Source of the DNA: DASRDS01 sp035570055
Lineage (GTDB): Bacteria > Gemmatimonadota > Gemmatimonadetes > Gemmatimonadales > Gemmatimonadaceae
Direction: 5' to 3'
DNA length: 64,000 nt
NCBI GenBank assembly: GCA_035570055.1
Contig: DATMLM010000072.1
Coordinates: 17,385 to 81,384 of the forward strand
Under the pieces are notes generated by a model, which was not told the DNA's origin, searched no databases, and was given only the letters and a program-made list of their open reading frames with translations. This document shows positions 9,101-17,009 of the stretch, piece after piece (the stretch's first letter is position 1; each line of letters starts with the position of its first letter). The position numbers were made by a program, and so were the translations under genes.

Positions 9101-11536
9101 CTGATGGTACGTGTGATTTCCGTTCCCGTCGTACCCATCGTGCAGGGTCTCCTTCAGAGGCAGGGTCGTGAGCGTGTCGACATCCCAGCGCTGGTCGTAG
9201 GTGTAATAGGTCGTGTCGGCCCCGTTGACATACGTCCCCAGGTCGGTGACCGTCGAGTCGTAGCCGCGCGAATTGTAGGTGACGAGCTGGACTCGTCCGG
9301 ACGCATCCTGTACCTGCGTCACGAGCGTAGGATACGTCGGGTTGTCGCGCCGGATGGTCGTGATGTTTCCAAGCGCGTCCTGGATCATCGTTGGTTGCCA
9401 CCGACGATCCACCCAAATCGTCGTGATGTCCGACAGGTCCGTACCGTGTGTCGAGTTCGACCGCGGGCCGTGGTAACTGATAAACCCGGAGTCCAGCGCC
9501 ATCGAATGGGTCTGATTGTGCGGAATCCAATACGCTGAAAAGCCATTCAAGTTCGACATAAACAGGGTGCGCACGATGTCGGAGACGCTCGTGTCTTGCA
9601 TCTGCGTATCGGAGTAGCCGAACCCCTCGGCGTCGAGACCATATCCGAAGACCGTCGTGGTCCCTCGTTTGTCTGTCCGCGAGTTGATGCGCAACACCGC
9701 GTTCGGATCGACCCCGAAACTCACCGTCTGAAGGTCGGGGTCGGTGATCCGCATGATGCTCTTGGAATTCCCCGCGACCAGAAGCGAGTCGTGGAAGTAC
9801 ACGGTTCGTCGAGTCGGCGATCCCGGAGCCCGTACCGAGTCGAGCGTGCCGCTGGCATCGTAGTAGAGCGCATATCGCACCATCGTATCGCTTGCGACGG
9901 GTATCGGCGGCTCGATCGAGTCGACTTCTGGTGTCGAGGCCGGGTGATAGAAGCGCGTGGAGTCCCCGGCGTAGTTGATCCGGTACCACATCTGCCCGTC
10001 GGTCGTGAAGCCGACTCGCCAGCCATGCGGCCCCTGGCGCTCGAACATGTTGTGCTGGGATACCCACACGATGGAGTCGCGGCCAGACACGTACGTCTGC
10101 GGCTTCCAGACCATGTTCGTGCTGTCGGTGGCGATGTAGAGTTGCGTGCTTCCGTCGCCGCCGATCCAGGCGATCGTGTCCGACCGCGTGCCAGTGCCAT
10201 AGAAGAAGAGCTGCTCGAGCCCCACCAGCCACCACCCCTCGCCGTACGGACTGTTCGCGCGCGTGACGTTAATAAACTGGCCCGCCGCACTATCTTTTGG
10301 TGTGCTATCAGCTTGGCCAGGAATCTTGTAGTACCGCGTGGTAGCGAGCGCGTAGTCGTAATACCCGGATTGCTCGCCCGACGACGCCCCGGGCCAATAC
10401 ATCTCGATCCGCCGTGTCGTCAACGCAGCTGCGCTGTCCCAGTCTATACTGGGCCACCACCCGGTCGAGGCGGCGACACCGGTGGGATGCCCGTGAGGCC
10501 AGACCCAGAGATTCGCGGTCACGCTGTCCAACTTGCGACTACTCGCGCCGATCGTGAGTAAGCCGCCGAGGTTCACTGCGGTCTGGGCGAAGCGCCAGTT
10601 GTAGAGCAGCGTCGGCACACGAACGTTGTCGTACGTTCGGACCGCCGGCAGCGGATGCGTCAGCCGAAGATCGGTGCACTCGGACGCGGCGCCCGGCCCC
10701 ATCGCGATCGTCAGGCAGTTCGCGCGGTCGAAGCTCACACCGGGATTCGCGTCGACGACGTCGAGTCCGGGGTTCGCAGCCGTGGTCACCTGCTGGACGG
10801 CGCTGACCGAGACGCCGTTGTTCTCGACCACGTTGAAGAGAACGACGCCATTCGAACCCGCGGGCCCCGATCCCCACTGAGTCCCAACGGTCGTATCATG
10901 ACCGGCTTGAAGGAGCGCTCCACCGAACCCCAGCCCGCCGCACCAGCTGAAGACCGGCCCGTTGCACTGGTTGTAGAACCAAAGTTGGTCTGTGACGTTG
11001 CCAGTGTTTGTGACGGTGAAGGTCGTGCCGGTGTTCTGGCCCGGCGTGCCGACAACACTGGTCGGCGAAACCGTCACCGTCGCGGCGTGGACGATCGGGA
11101 CGGTCACGTTGATGTACGCGCTGTCGTTTGCCGTCGGGTTGGTGGTTGCCACCTTCACCTTCACCACGCCGGTCCCGCCGCCGGACGTCGTGAAGTTGAC
11201 CTGCTCGAGCACGAGCGCCAGCACCCCGAAGGGATTCGGCATGGAGACGCCGTTCAGCGTTTGCTGGTTGTTGGCGGCGAATACGCAGGACGCGACGACT
11301 CCCGTGCAAGAGACCGTCAAATTCGCCGTGGGCGACTGCGATCCGACGTACTGGATAGTGAAAACTTCACTGTTCGACCCCATCACCGCCTGATAGGGTG
11401 CGTTCTTCGGGAGGGCGGTGAGTTGCGCGAACATCGGTCGCGCTAGCGCTCCGAGCAGCATCGGAAGCAGCACGGCGTAGACGGCGCCACGTAAGGTGCG
11501 ACTCGCACTGCGACTACGAATCGGGATGCACGGCAC
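6161..11536 (-). CDS. RHS/YD-repeat protein, probable secreted polymorphic toxin
   Basis: 1,791 residues. GTG start at 11536, then an N-terminal export signal ending near MFAQ (about residues 15-38). Residues about 40-260 hold beta-rich domains, followed by a long array of YD repeats (YDADGNM, YDAFGNK, YDALDRL and others). The RHS core near residues 1590-1630 reads YYDPVTGRFTQPDPIGLAGG and ends in DPFGL, the usual autoproteolytic boundary. The last roughly 160 residues after DPFGL are the variable tip, here Gly- and Asn-rich and ending in a segment around HYYRDVVRGITVEPKT; I cannot name its toxin class. A small gene follows in the immunity position and an AraC-like regulator precedes. Confidence 0.9.
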   Translation of the reverse strand: MPCIPIRSRSASRTLRGAVYAVLLPMLLGALARPMFAQLTALPKNAPYQAVMGSNSEVFTIQYVGSQSPTANLTVSCTGVVASCVFAANNQQTLNGVSMPNPFGVLALVLEQVNFTTSGGGTGVVKVKVATTNPTANDSAYINVTVPIVHAATVTVSPTSVVGTPGQNTGTTFTVTNTGNVTDQLWFYNQCNGPVFSWCGGLGFGGALLQAGHDTTVGTQWGSGPAGSNGVVLFNVVENNGVSVSAVQQVTTAANPGLDVVDANPGVSFDRANCLTIAMGPGAASECTDLRLTHPLPAVRTYDNVRVPTLLYNWRFAQTAVNLGGLLTIGASSRKLDSVTANLWVWPHGHPTGVAASTGWWPSIDWDSAAALTTRRIEMYWPGASSGEQSGYYDYALATTRYYKIPGQADSTPKDSAAGQFINVTRANSPYGEGWWLVGLEQLFFYGTGTRSDTIAWIGGDGSTQLYIATDSTNMVWKPQTYVSGRDSIVWVSQHNMFERQGPHGWRVGFTTDGQMWYRINYAGDSTRFYHPASTPEVDSIEPPIPVASDTMVRYALYYDASGTLDSVRAPGSPTRRTVYFHDSLLVAGNSKSIMRITDPDLQTVSFGVDPNAVLRINSRTDKRGTTTVFGYGLDAEGFGYSDTQMQDTSVSDIVRTLFMSNLNGFSAYWIPHNQTHSMALDSGFISYHGPRSNSTHGTDLSDITTIWVDRRWQPTMIQDALGNITTIRRDNPTYPTLVTQVQDASGRVQLVTYNSRGYDSTVTDLGTYVNGADTTYYTYDQRWDVDTLTTLPLKETLHDGYDGNGNHTYHQLGSSSSHRVTYNYAGTCAGLVSSVVLPQTPSDSLLYDAARCNLSAEQTPRGYWSNYTTDSAGRITQVTTPIDSNDKSLGLMGYARAQTNHTFDAMDREYETQTIGPALNGAEAQTMSVLRAFDPNGNVLTVKRWATPNDANLDTLHTATVYDRANRPKVDTLLGRGVRTRTFDAAGDVVSVLTPRNLTISSTYDALDRLATKIVQSYTDTTWTTGIPTDQIAGQFKNDTLYGTYGLVQYGGQLVHGDTVTFKYDAVGKITEADNANAHIARQYYASGLLQSEIDSVRTVPYPGNFATHVYTVGYHYDRDGRRDSLYLPWILGAASENGYIGTTQSYAYDPATGWLTSITDPLGNVFHYGYVARGDPDTLLLPGSYRELRTYDADGNMITDVVDKSTSPDTVGRNATFVYDARGKVLYGASTQGLWNTMSTSYSGLGFLLHSSRVDSIGGTKATSSEGFAYDAFGNKLVDTVSNAVFTPFGFSSIASPIKWTYDAATARLSQSNTINMNTILGNWVYDKSGNTSFYYTTFSSVTYPNVVYDRASFYNAEERLVEADYREITYPEWEPNPGFMKRVDEVSEYDAFGRRVEVLANRWCAPAPPITGWLNFYPDACNRTLARRTVWDGNQELAEFQVQDSTPVVENDVGVVKLGLNYPLAEKVDNNPFFGQVLYVHGLATDQPLGVIRLNYADSSNADSVARPYYISPPTEILPMWNSVGRMDIILSPQLCTTYMGASRCPKMSTQFGFGPYNNLVEYGTVSWMGSLLEDKAEQTFTQYRRNRYYDPVTGRFTQPDPIGLAGGANDYGFAAGDPVNYSDPFGLQCERNGGGGDDNKCTAVEQAGAAYQSFKNKVITAVGDFGNAAWSTLAKVGKELAIQLGLAAVTDGAGPLVEDGALLARSLASEELLGQAEAGIGTVIAGNGSSTALRDAGRLASEYGGNAADYAKVVTNTRTAGGITQQIHYYRDVVRGITVEPKTVISP

Positions 11537-11596
11537 AAACTCTCCGGGTGCGATGAGGTCTGCACGATCGCACCGCCGGAACCGAACGACAGTCGA

Positions 11597-12442
11597 CTAA
11601 TGCGGCGTACCCGTGGACCGATGGGGCGCCGGCGCATCGCTGGGTGTACCCGCGCGTGGAAACGCAGCCAAGACCACGTCGGCGCCATCGAAGCCGCGGA
11701 GACGGCTCGGCGTACAATGCGCATGGCGCGCGACCATGCGGCGCAGGTCCGACTCCGATGAGAACCGGAGCGTGCGCGCGACATCCGCAACCGAGCGGTC
11801 CTCGTCGCGGAGGAGGTGCGCGACCCAGTATACGCGGCACCAACTGATCAGCCGCTCCGGCGCGGGGAGCTCGGCACGGCGCAGCCAAGTACCAACGGGT
11901 TTGCGATTGACATGGAGCGCAGCCGACAGCTTCTGTACGCTGACGGGGCCCACACTCGTGGTCCGCAGACAGTGCTCGAATGCCGTGGCCGCTGATCCCG
12001 CCGGTACGTCACATCGTTCGAGCGTATGCCGAATCGCCGATTCGATTCGCGTTGATTGCAACGCTTCGGAAATACCGCGCTCGAGGTCATCGAATCCGCG
12101 CAGTAACACGCGATCCGCGCCGACGCGACCCGCGACGAATAGTAGATGGGCGGTCGCTCGCCCGACATGTCCGTAGGCGATGACCGCGCTTCGTGGAGCA
12201 ACGAGTCGAAAGTCGCGAAATGCCGCCACATACGCGTCGATCGAATCGACGAGGGTATCGAGATGCCACAGCGCGACATCTGGCATGTGAAGGCGTGCCG
12301 CGGCGGGCAAGTCGCGGGCATCGTCGATGAACGTCAGGATACCGCACGCGTCGAGCTTCGACCGTACGTGCAATCGCCACTCGCCGTCTCGTATCGCGGC
12401 CAACACGATCGGACGCGATGCCGCGCGGATCGTCGACTTCAT
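11597..12442 (-). CDS. AraC-like transcriptional regulator
   Basis: 281 residues. The C-terminal part (about 165-260) has the two-helix AraC-type DNA-binding layout: VSVQKLSAALHVNRKPVGTW, then SVADVARTLRFSSESDLRRM. The N-terminal 140 residues look like an alpha/beta domain resembling a response-regulator receiver (DVALWHLDTLV) without a clear phosphorylation site. It lies 60 bp upstream of the RHS gene on the same strand, so it may control that gene. No signal peptide. Confidence 0.78.
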   Translation of the reverse strand: MKSTIRAASRPIVLAAIRDGEWRLHVRSKLDACGILTFIDDARDLPAAARLHMPDVALWHLDTLVDSIDAYVAAFRDFRLVAPRSAVIAYGHVGRATAHLLFVAGRVGADRVLLRGFDDLERGISEALQSTRIESAIRHTLERCDVPAGSAATAFEHCLRTTSVGPVSVQKLSAALHVNRKPVGTWLRRAELPAPERLISWCRVYWVAHLLRDEDRSVADVARTLRFSSESDLRRMVARHAHCTPSRLRGFDGADVVLAAFPRAGTPSDAPAPHRSTGTPH

Positions 12443-12481
12443 GGCCCGACGATGCTAACGCATCACCGCCGCATCGCGTAG

Positions 12482-12621
12482 TTCCTCAGCGTGCCAACTT
12501 TCGCGCGAGATGTGATCGTTTTACGCCACTCGTCACGGGCGTTCCGTCGATTCGGCCGGACGCACGCAAGATTGGCCGGTTTGCCATTCCTCAGCGTGCC
12601 ACGCCATTCCTCAGCGTGCCA
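12482..12621. repeat. Three direct copies of TTCCTCAGCGTGCCA
   Basis: The 15-mer occurs at 12482-12496, 12587-12601 and 12607-12621. The last two copies extend to GCCATTCCTCAGCGTGCCA and are spaced exactly 20 bp apart. They lie upstream of the AraC-like gene and just beyond the terminator-like hairpin of the lipoprotein gene. They could be iterons for a regulator or relics of a small mobile unit. Confidence 0.7.
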
Positions 12622-12640
12622 ACCGTAACGATTCATGCGA

Positions 12641-12673
12641 CGAGGGGAGGCCCGGTGACCGGACCTCCCCTCG
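12641..12673 (-). terminator. Strong hairpin downstream of the lipoprotein gene
   Basis: CGAGGGGAGG (12641-12650) pairs perfectly with CCTCCCCTCG (12664-12673), and the inner bases CCGGT/ACCGG extend the stem. It begins about 27 bases after the stop of the leftward lipoprotein gene. There is no clear T-run after it, so termination may be weak or factor-dependent. Confidence 0.5.
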
Positions 12674-12699
12674 TGTGCTACGGGGCGAGACGATCGCGA

Positions 12700-13647
12700 T
12701 CAGGTAACCGTGATCGACGGCTGCGCGGGGCAACCGCTCCACACGGCTTTCACAACCGTGCCGTCGGTGAACTTGATGTCGACTTCGCCCGACTGAATCC
12801 CGCCGCCGTTCGCCGTGCAGTTCGTCTGATCGATGGTCAGCACGGTCGGCGTGGATACTGCAAACGACAAGTTGACCACCGTGTTCGTCAAATTGATGTC
12901 GTACGACCAATTGCCCGTCAGGCTGACCGTGCCAGACGTCAAATCGCCGAAGAATGTAGGCGACGAGCCGGTCCACGTATACGTCGCATTCTCGTTCGCG
13001 CTCAGCTTGACCGTACCGTTGTCGCTCTGTGGGTTATTCGCCAGCGTTTCGTCGATCGACCAGCTGCCCACCAGATTGAGCGAGCTCGACCCTTGGGTTA
13101 CGGCCTCATTGCCGACCAGCGAGAGGCTGACGTTGCCGTCGGTGCCACCCGTGATTGCAAGGCTCAGGTTGGCGGCGTCGTTGATCTCCAAATCCGCCGT
13201 CGTCGGCGTCGGATCGCCCCACGACCAGAACCCATTCTCTGCGACCACCTCTCCGCTAACCGTATCGGTACAAGCGAAGGTGATGCTGTCCGCGTCCACA
13301 ACGCCATCTTGATCCTCGTCGTTCGAGTTGCCAACGACGCTGGAACACGATTGCGAGTTCTGGAAGCGCGGGGTGGTCTTACTGCCGGCCATCCGCAACC
13401 CGCCGGTAAAGCGCTTCGAAGCGACCTTGTTGAATCCGAACAGTGACGTGGGATCGGTGCTGGTGAACGAAAGCACGGACGCCTCGACCTCCTGTACCGC
13501 GGAGTTCTCGAACGCCGTCTGTTCGGCTGCGGGGAGAGACTTGAAATTGGTCTGCGAGGGAGAAGTACTGCTGCTGCCGCAACCCGCGAGGGCGAGCACG
13601 GCGGCCGCGGCGCTGAGCACCGCAACGGCTGCGAACGGACGACGCAT
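12700..13647 (-). CDS. Putative lipoprotein, function unknown
   Basis: 315 residues. The N-terminus is a lipoprotein signal: MRRPFAAVAVLSAAAAVLAL followed by AGC (Cys at about 23), then a Ser/Thr-rich linker. The rest is rich in Ser, Thr, Asn and Asp with alternating hydrophobic residues, as in beta-sheet extracellular domains, and ends in a short domain with two Cys. ATG at 13647 is chosen because GGAGA lies eight bases upstream and the lipobox sits correctly; the frame extends upstream but without coding character. I do not recognise a family. Confidence 0.8.
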   Translation of the reverse strand: MRRPFAAVAVLSAAAAVLALAGCGSSSTSPSQTNFKSLPAAEQTAFENSAVQEVEASVLSFTSTDPTSLFGFNKVASKRFTGGLRMAGSKTTPRFQNSQSCSSVVGNSNDEDQDGVVDADSITFACTDTVSGEVVAENGFWSWGDPTPTTADLEINDAANLSLAITGGTDGNVSLSLVGNEAVTQGSSSLNLVGSWSIDETLANNPQSDNGTVKLSANENATYTWTGSSPTFFGDLTSGTVSLTGNWSYDINLTNTVVNLSFAVSTPTVLTIDQTNCTANGGGIQSGEVDIKFTDGTVVKAVWSGCPAQPSITVT

Positions 13648-13883
13648 TCGGACTATCTCCGGAGTTTGGAAGGGTTTTTTCACGATGCGCATCGCGACAG
13701 TGACCGGACGATTTGTCCAGTTGAAACGCCACGAGGAAAAAGAGGTGACCGGCATCCGGAAAAGACGATAGTCACCATGGCTCACCAACCAGGTGTGTTC
13801 AACACTGTCCATGTAGTGGTCAGCGATGCGGTCCACGATATAGCGATGCGGGTTTCCGGCGCCGAACACGTCATCGTGCTCGC

Positions 13884-16800
13884 GTGCGCTCGCTCCGATC
13901 TGCCGCCGGTCTCTTACTCAACGTCACGGACGCTGAGACATTCTCACCCGTCCTGATCGCCCTCGGCTTCGCCACGGCGAGGACCATAGACCCTGCCGAT
14001 CAGGCTGCCCTGGGGTTAGGCAATCTCGCGATAACCGTCGCCATCGCTCGCGGCCCCGGTGCCCTCAGGGCGCTGGTGGTAACGGTTTCGCCGAGCGGCT
14101 TACCGATCCGTGACGTGGTCTCGACCGTCGCCGAACGGCTCGCGCGCCGTGCACCCCACCTCCTGTGGCTCCTCGGTGTCATCTCGCCCGCGAAACATCT
14201 CGCGCTCGCCGCCTGGTCCGCCGACCGGGTGCCGCCGCGGACTGCGGCGCTGGTCATCGACCGCGCGCGGGTCCTGGATAGTGACGCCGATACGTTTCGG
14301 ATGCTGGAGGCCGCGGCCACCCTCGCGCCGGGCGGCGATGGAACCCTCGTCCACGCACGATGGATCGACATCCTCGGTCGCGAGGCCCTTGGCTCCCGCT
14401 TCTATCGCGGCATCGAGCGCGCGGTCGCGACCCTCGGCGCGACATCGGTCGAACGCGAGATCGCGCTCGTCTACACCTGCCGGCTCCTGTTTCTCGCGTT
14501 TCTCGAGTCCAAGGGGTGGCTCGATGGCGACCGGGCATTCCTCGCGCGCACGTTCAGCACCTGCGTCGCCGGCACCGGCGGCGTGCATGACCGCGTGCTG
14601 CGGCCGCTCTTCTTTGGCACCCTCAATACGCCGCCGAGTCGGCGCGCGCCGCGGGCATTGGCATTCGGGCGCATTCCTTTTCTGAACGGCGGACTCTTTA
14701 CGCCGACGCCCGCCGAGCGGCGCGGACGGCACGTGCGGTTCAGCGACGCGGCGCTCGGCGTCTTGTTCGACGAGTTGCTTCCGCACTACCGCTTCCGCGC
14801 TCGCGAGGGCAGCGCGGACTGGTCGGAGTCAGCCGTCGATCCCGCAATGCTCGGCGCCACATTCGAGTCGCTCATGGCGCGCGCCGAGCGACGCGCGACC
14901 GGGTGCTTCTATACGCCGCGTTCGCTGGTCGAGACCACGACCGCCTCCACCCTGGCGCATCTACTCTCCGGACCCGAGTTGTCTCCCGCCGAAGCGCACG
15001 CGCTCATCGCTGGCGGGACGGTCGATCCGGCCCTCGGGCCGATTCTGCGCTCTCGTCTGGAGACCATACGCATCTTGGACCCCGCGTGCGGGTCAGGCGC
15101 GTTCCTAGTGCACATGCTGGAGATGCTCGCGGATCTGGCCGGGCGGCTCGGCGATCCTCGGCCCGTGGCTGAGCGCCGGCGCGGCATCCTCACGCGATCG
15201 ATCTACGGCGTCGATATCAACCCGATCGCCGTCTGGTTGTGCGAGCTGCGCCTTTGGCTATCGGTCGTCGTCGAGAGCGACGAAAGCGACGCCCTGCCGA
15301 ATCTCGATCGGAATGTGCGCGTTGGGGATTCGCTCGGCGGAGACTCGGCCACAGCAGCAGCAGTTTGCTTGCCTCGCCACTACGTCTCGGCGCATGGCGC
15401 ACGCAAGCGAGCGCTCCAACGAGCGCTCGACCGCACCGAGCGCTCATTGGCCATCACGCGAGCGAAGCGAGCGCTCGATGGCGTACGCCTGCAGCGCATC
15501 GATCTCCTAGCGGCCTGTCGCGGACGCGATCTTTTTGGTGGGCGTGTCGAGGCGAAAAGGCAGCTGCATGCCCTGAGAAAAGAGTCGCGGGAACGGCGCC
15601 AAGAGATTCGCACGCTCGAACAGGGCGGCGCGCTGCCTTTCTCCTACGCGGTTCACTTCGCGCACGTCGGTGCATTCGATGCCATCATCGGCAACCCGCC
15701 GTGGGTGCGGCTGCACAACATCCCGGTAGCAACGCGCGAACGGCTGCGGAGCCGATTTCGTACGTTCCGAGACGCGGCATGGCTGAGCGGAGCTCGCCTG
15801 GCGCGCGCCGGTCGAGGGTTCGCGGCACAGGTCGATCTCTCAGCCCTCTTTGTCGAACGCGCCCTGTCGCTCTGCCGCCAGGGTGGAGTCATCGCGCTCA
15901 TCGTCCCCGCCAAACTCTTTCGCGCGCTCGCCGGTGGCGGCGTCCGCGAGATGCTGCTGCGCGAGACCACGCCGCTGTCCCTCGAAGACTGGTCCAACGC
16001 CGAGCCAGAGTTCGACGCCGCGGCCTATCCGGCGCTATTGGTTGCGCGGAGAGGGCACACGCAGGCGCAGATGCGATTGGCGGTTCACCAGCGACAGGGG
16101 AGTCACCGGCGCTGGGTGGCGCCAGCCGGCACGCTTTCATTTGACACCACACCGGGCAGCCCTTGGGTGATCGTGCCACCGGCGGTCCGGGCGGCGTTCG
16201 ATGCGGTGTCCCGTGCGGGTACCCCGCTCGCGTACTCCCGGTTCGGCCCGCCGACCCTCGGCGTGAAAACGGGATGCAACGCCGCGTTCGTCGTCACGCC
16301 CGAGGAGATCGAGGAGCCGTTCGCGATCGTGCGTGGACGTGATGACCGCGGTGGGACCCGGCGCGGGCTCATCGAGTCGTCGCTCCTCCGACCGCTGATT
16401 CGCGGCGACACGCTCGGCGCGTGGATCGTGCCCGAGAAAATCGCCAGTGGACGCGAGTGTCTCATCTGGACGCATGGCGTCGAGCAGTTGCCCGATCACG
16501 CGGCCGAGTGGCTCGAGCCGTGGCGCCGGCGATTGGGCGCGCGCTCGGACGCGGGACACGCGGCCTGGTGGTCGGTGTTTCGCACCGACGGCGCCATCGC
16601 GCGCACGCCGCGCGTCGTGTGGGGCGACCTCGGGCGCACGCCCCGCGCCGCCGTACTGTCCGCCGGCAGCGCCTGCATTGCGCTCAATAGCTGCTATCTC
16701 GCGCGCTGCCCCGATCTCACGGACGCATTGGCGCTCGCGGCGCTGCTCAACGGACCGCTCGCCGCGGCATGGCTCAACGCCATCGCCGAGCCCGCCCGCG

Positions 16801-17009
16801 GCTCATGGCACCGGTACCTCGGCTGGACCGTCGGGCTCCTGCCAATTCCGCGCGACTGGCACCGCGCACGCACGCGCCTCGCGTGTCTCGCGGAACGAGG
16901 AGAGTCCGTCACGTCGGGCGAGTTGTGGGACGCGGCGGTGGAGGTATACGGTCTCAGTACGGCGGCGGTCGCGCCGCTCGCGGCATGGATCCTCGGGCCG
17001 ACGCGGTGA
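13884..17009 (+). CDS. Eco57I-type N6-adenine DNA methyltransferase
   Basis: 1,041-residue methyltransferase. Motif I is DPACGSGAF (about 399-407), the SAM pocket; motif IV is NPPW (about 604-607), the adenine-N6 catalytic motif in its NPPW variant. TGCFYTPRSLVE before motif I and the VDINPIAV segment are typical of type IIG/Eco57I-like enzymes and of large defence methylases. The N-terminal 330 residues show no obvious PD-(D/E)XK nuclease to my eye. The C-terminal 350 residues probably recognise the target. Its stop overlaps the GTG of a SNF2-type helicase gene. The start is a GTG at 13884 and is uncertain. It may be a modification, restriction-modification or BREX/DISARM-like component. Confidence 0.88.
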   Translation: MRSLRSAAGLLLNVTDAETFSPVLIALGFATARTIDPADQAALGLGNLAITVAIARGPGALRALVVTVSPSGLPIRDVVSTVAERLARRAPHLLWLLGVISPAKHLALAAWSADRVPPRTAALVIDRARVLDSDADTFRMLEAAATLAPGGDGTLVHARWIDILGREALGSRFYRGIERAVATLGATSVEREIALVYTCRLLFLAFLESKGWLDGDRAFLARTFSTCVAGTGGVHDRVLRPLFFGTLNTPPSRRAPRALAFGRIPFLNGGLFTPTPAERRGRHVRFSDAALGVLFDELLPHYRFRAREGSADWSESAVDPAMLGATFESLMARAERRATGCFYTPRSLVETTTASTLAHLLSGPELSPAEAHALIAGGTVDPALGPILRSRLETIRILDPACGSGAFLVHMLEMLADLAGRLGDPRPVAERRRGILTRSIYGVDINPIAVWLCELRLWLSVVVESDESDALPNLDRNVRVGDSLGGDSATAAAVCLPRHYVSAHGARKRALQRALDRTERSLAITRAKRALDGVRLQRIDLLAACRGRDLFGGRVEAKRQLHALRKESRERRQEIRTLEQGGALPFSYAVHFAHVGAFDAIIGNPPWVRLHNIPVATRERLRSRFRTFRDAAWLSGARLARAGRGFAAQVDLSALFVERALSLCRQGGVIALIVPAKLFRALAGGGVREMLLRETTPLSLEDWSNAEPEFDAAAYPALLVARRGHTQAQMRLAVHQRQGSHRRWVAPAGTLSFDTTPGSPWVIVPPAVRAAFDAVSRAGTPLAYSRFGPPTLGVKTGCNAAFVVTPEEIEEPFAIVRGRDDRGGTRRGLIESSLLRPLIRGDTLGAWIVPEKIASGRECLIWTHGVEQLPDHAAEWLEPWRRRLGARSDAGHAAWWSVFRTDGAIARTPRVVWGDLGRTPRAAVLSAGSACIALNSCYLARCPDLTDALALAALLNGPLAAAWLNAIAEPARGSWHRYLGWTVGLLPIPRDWHRARTRLACLAERGESVTSGELWDAAVEVYGLSTAAVAPLAAWILGPTR

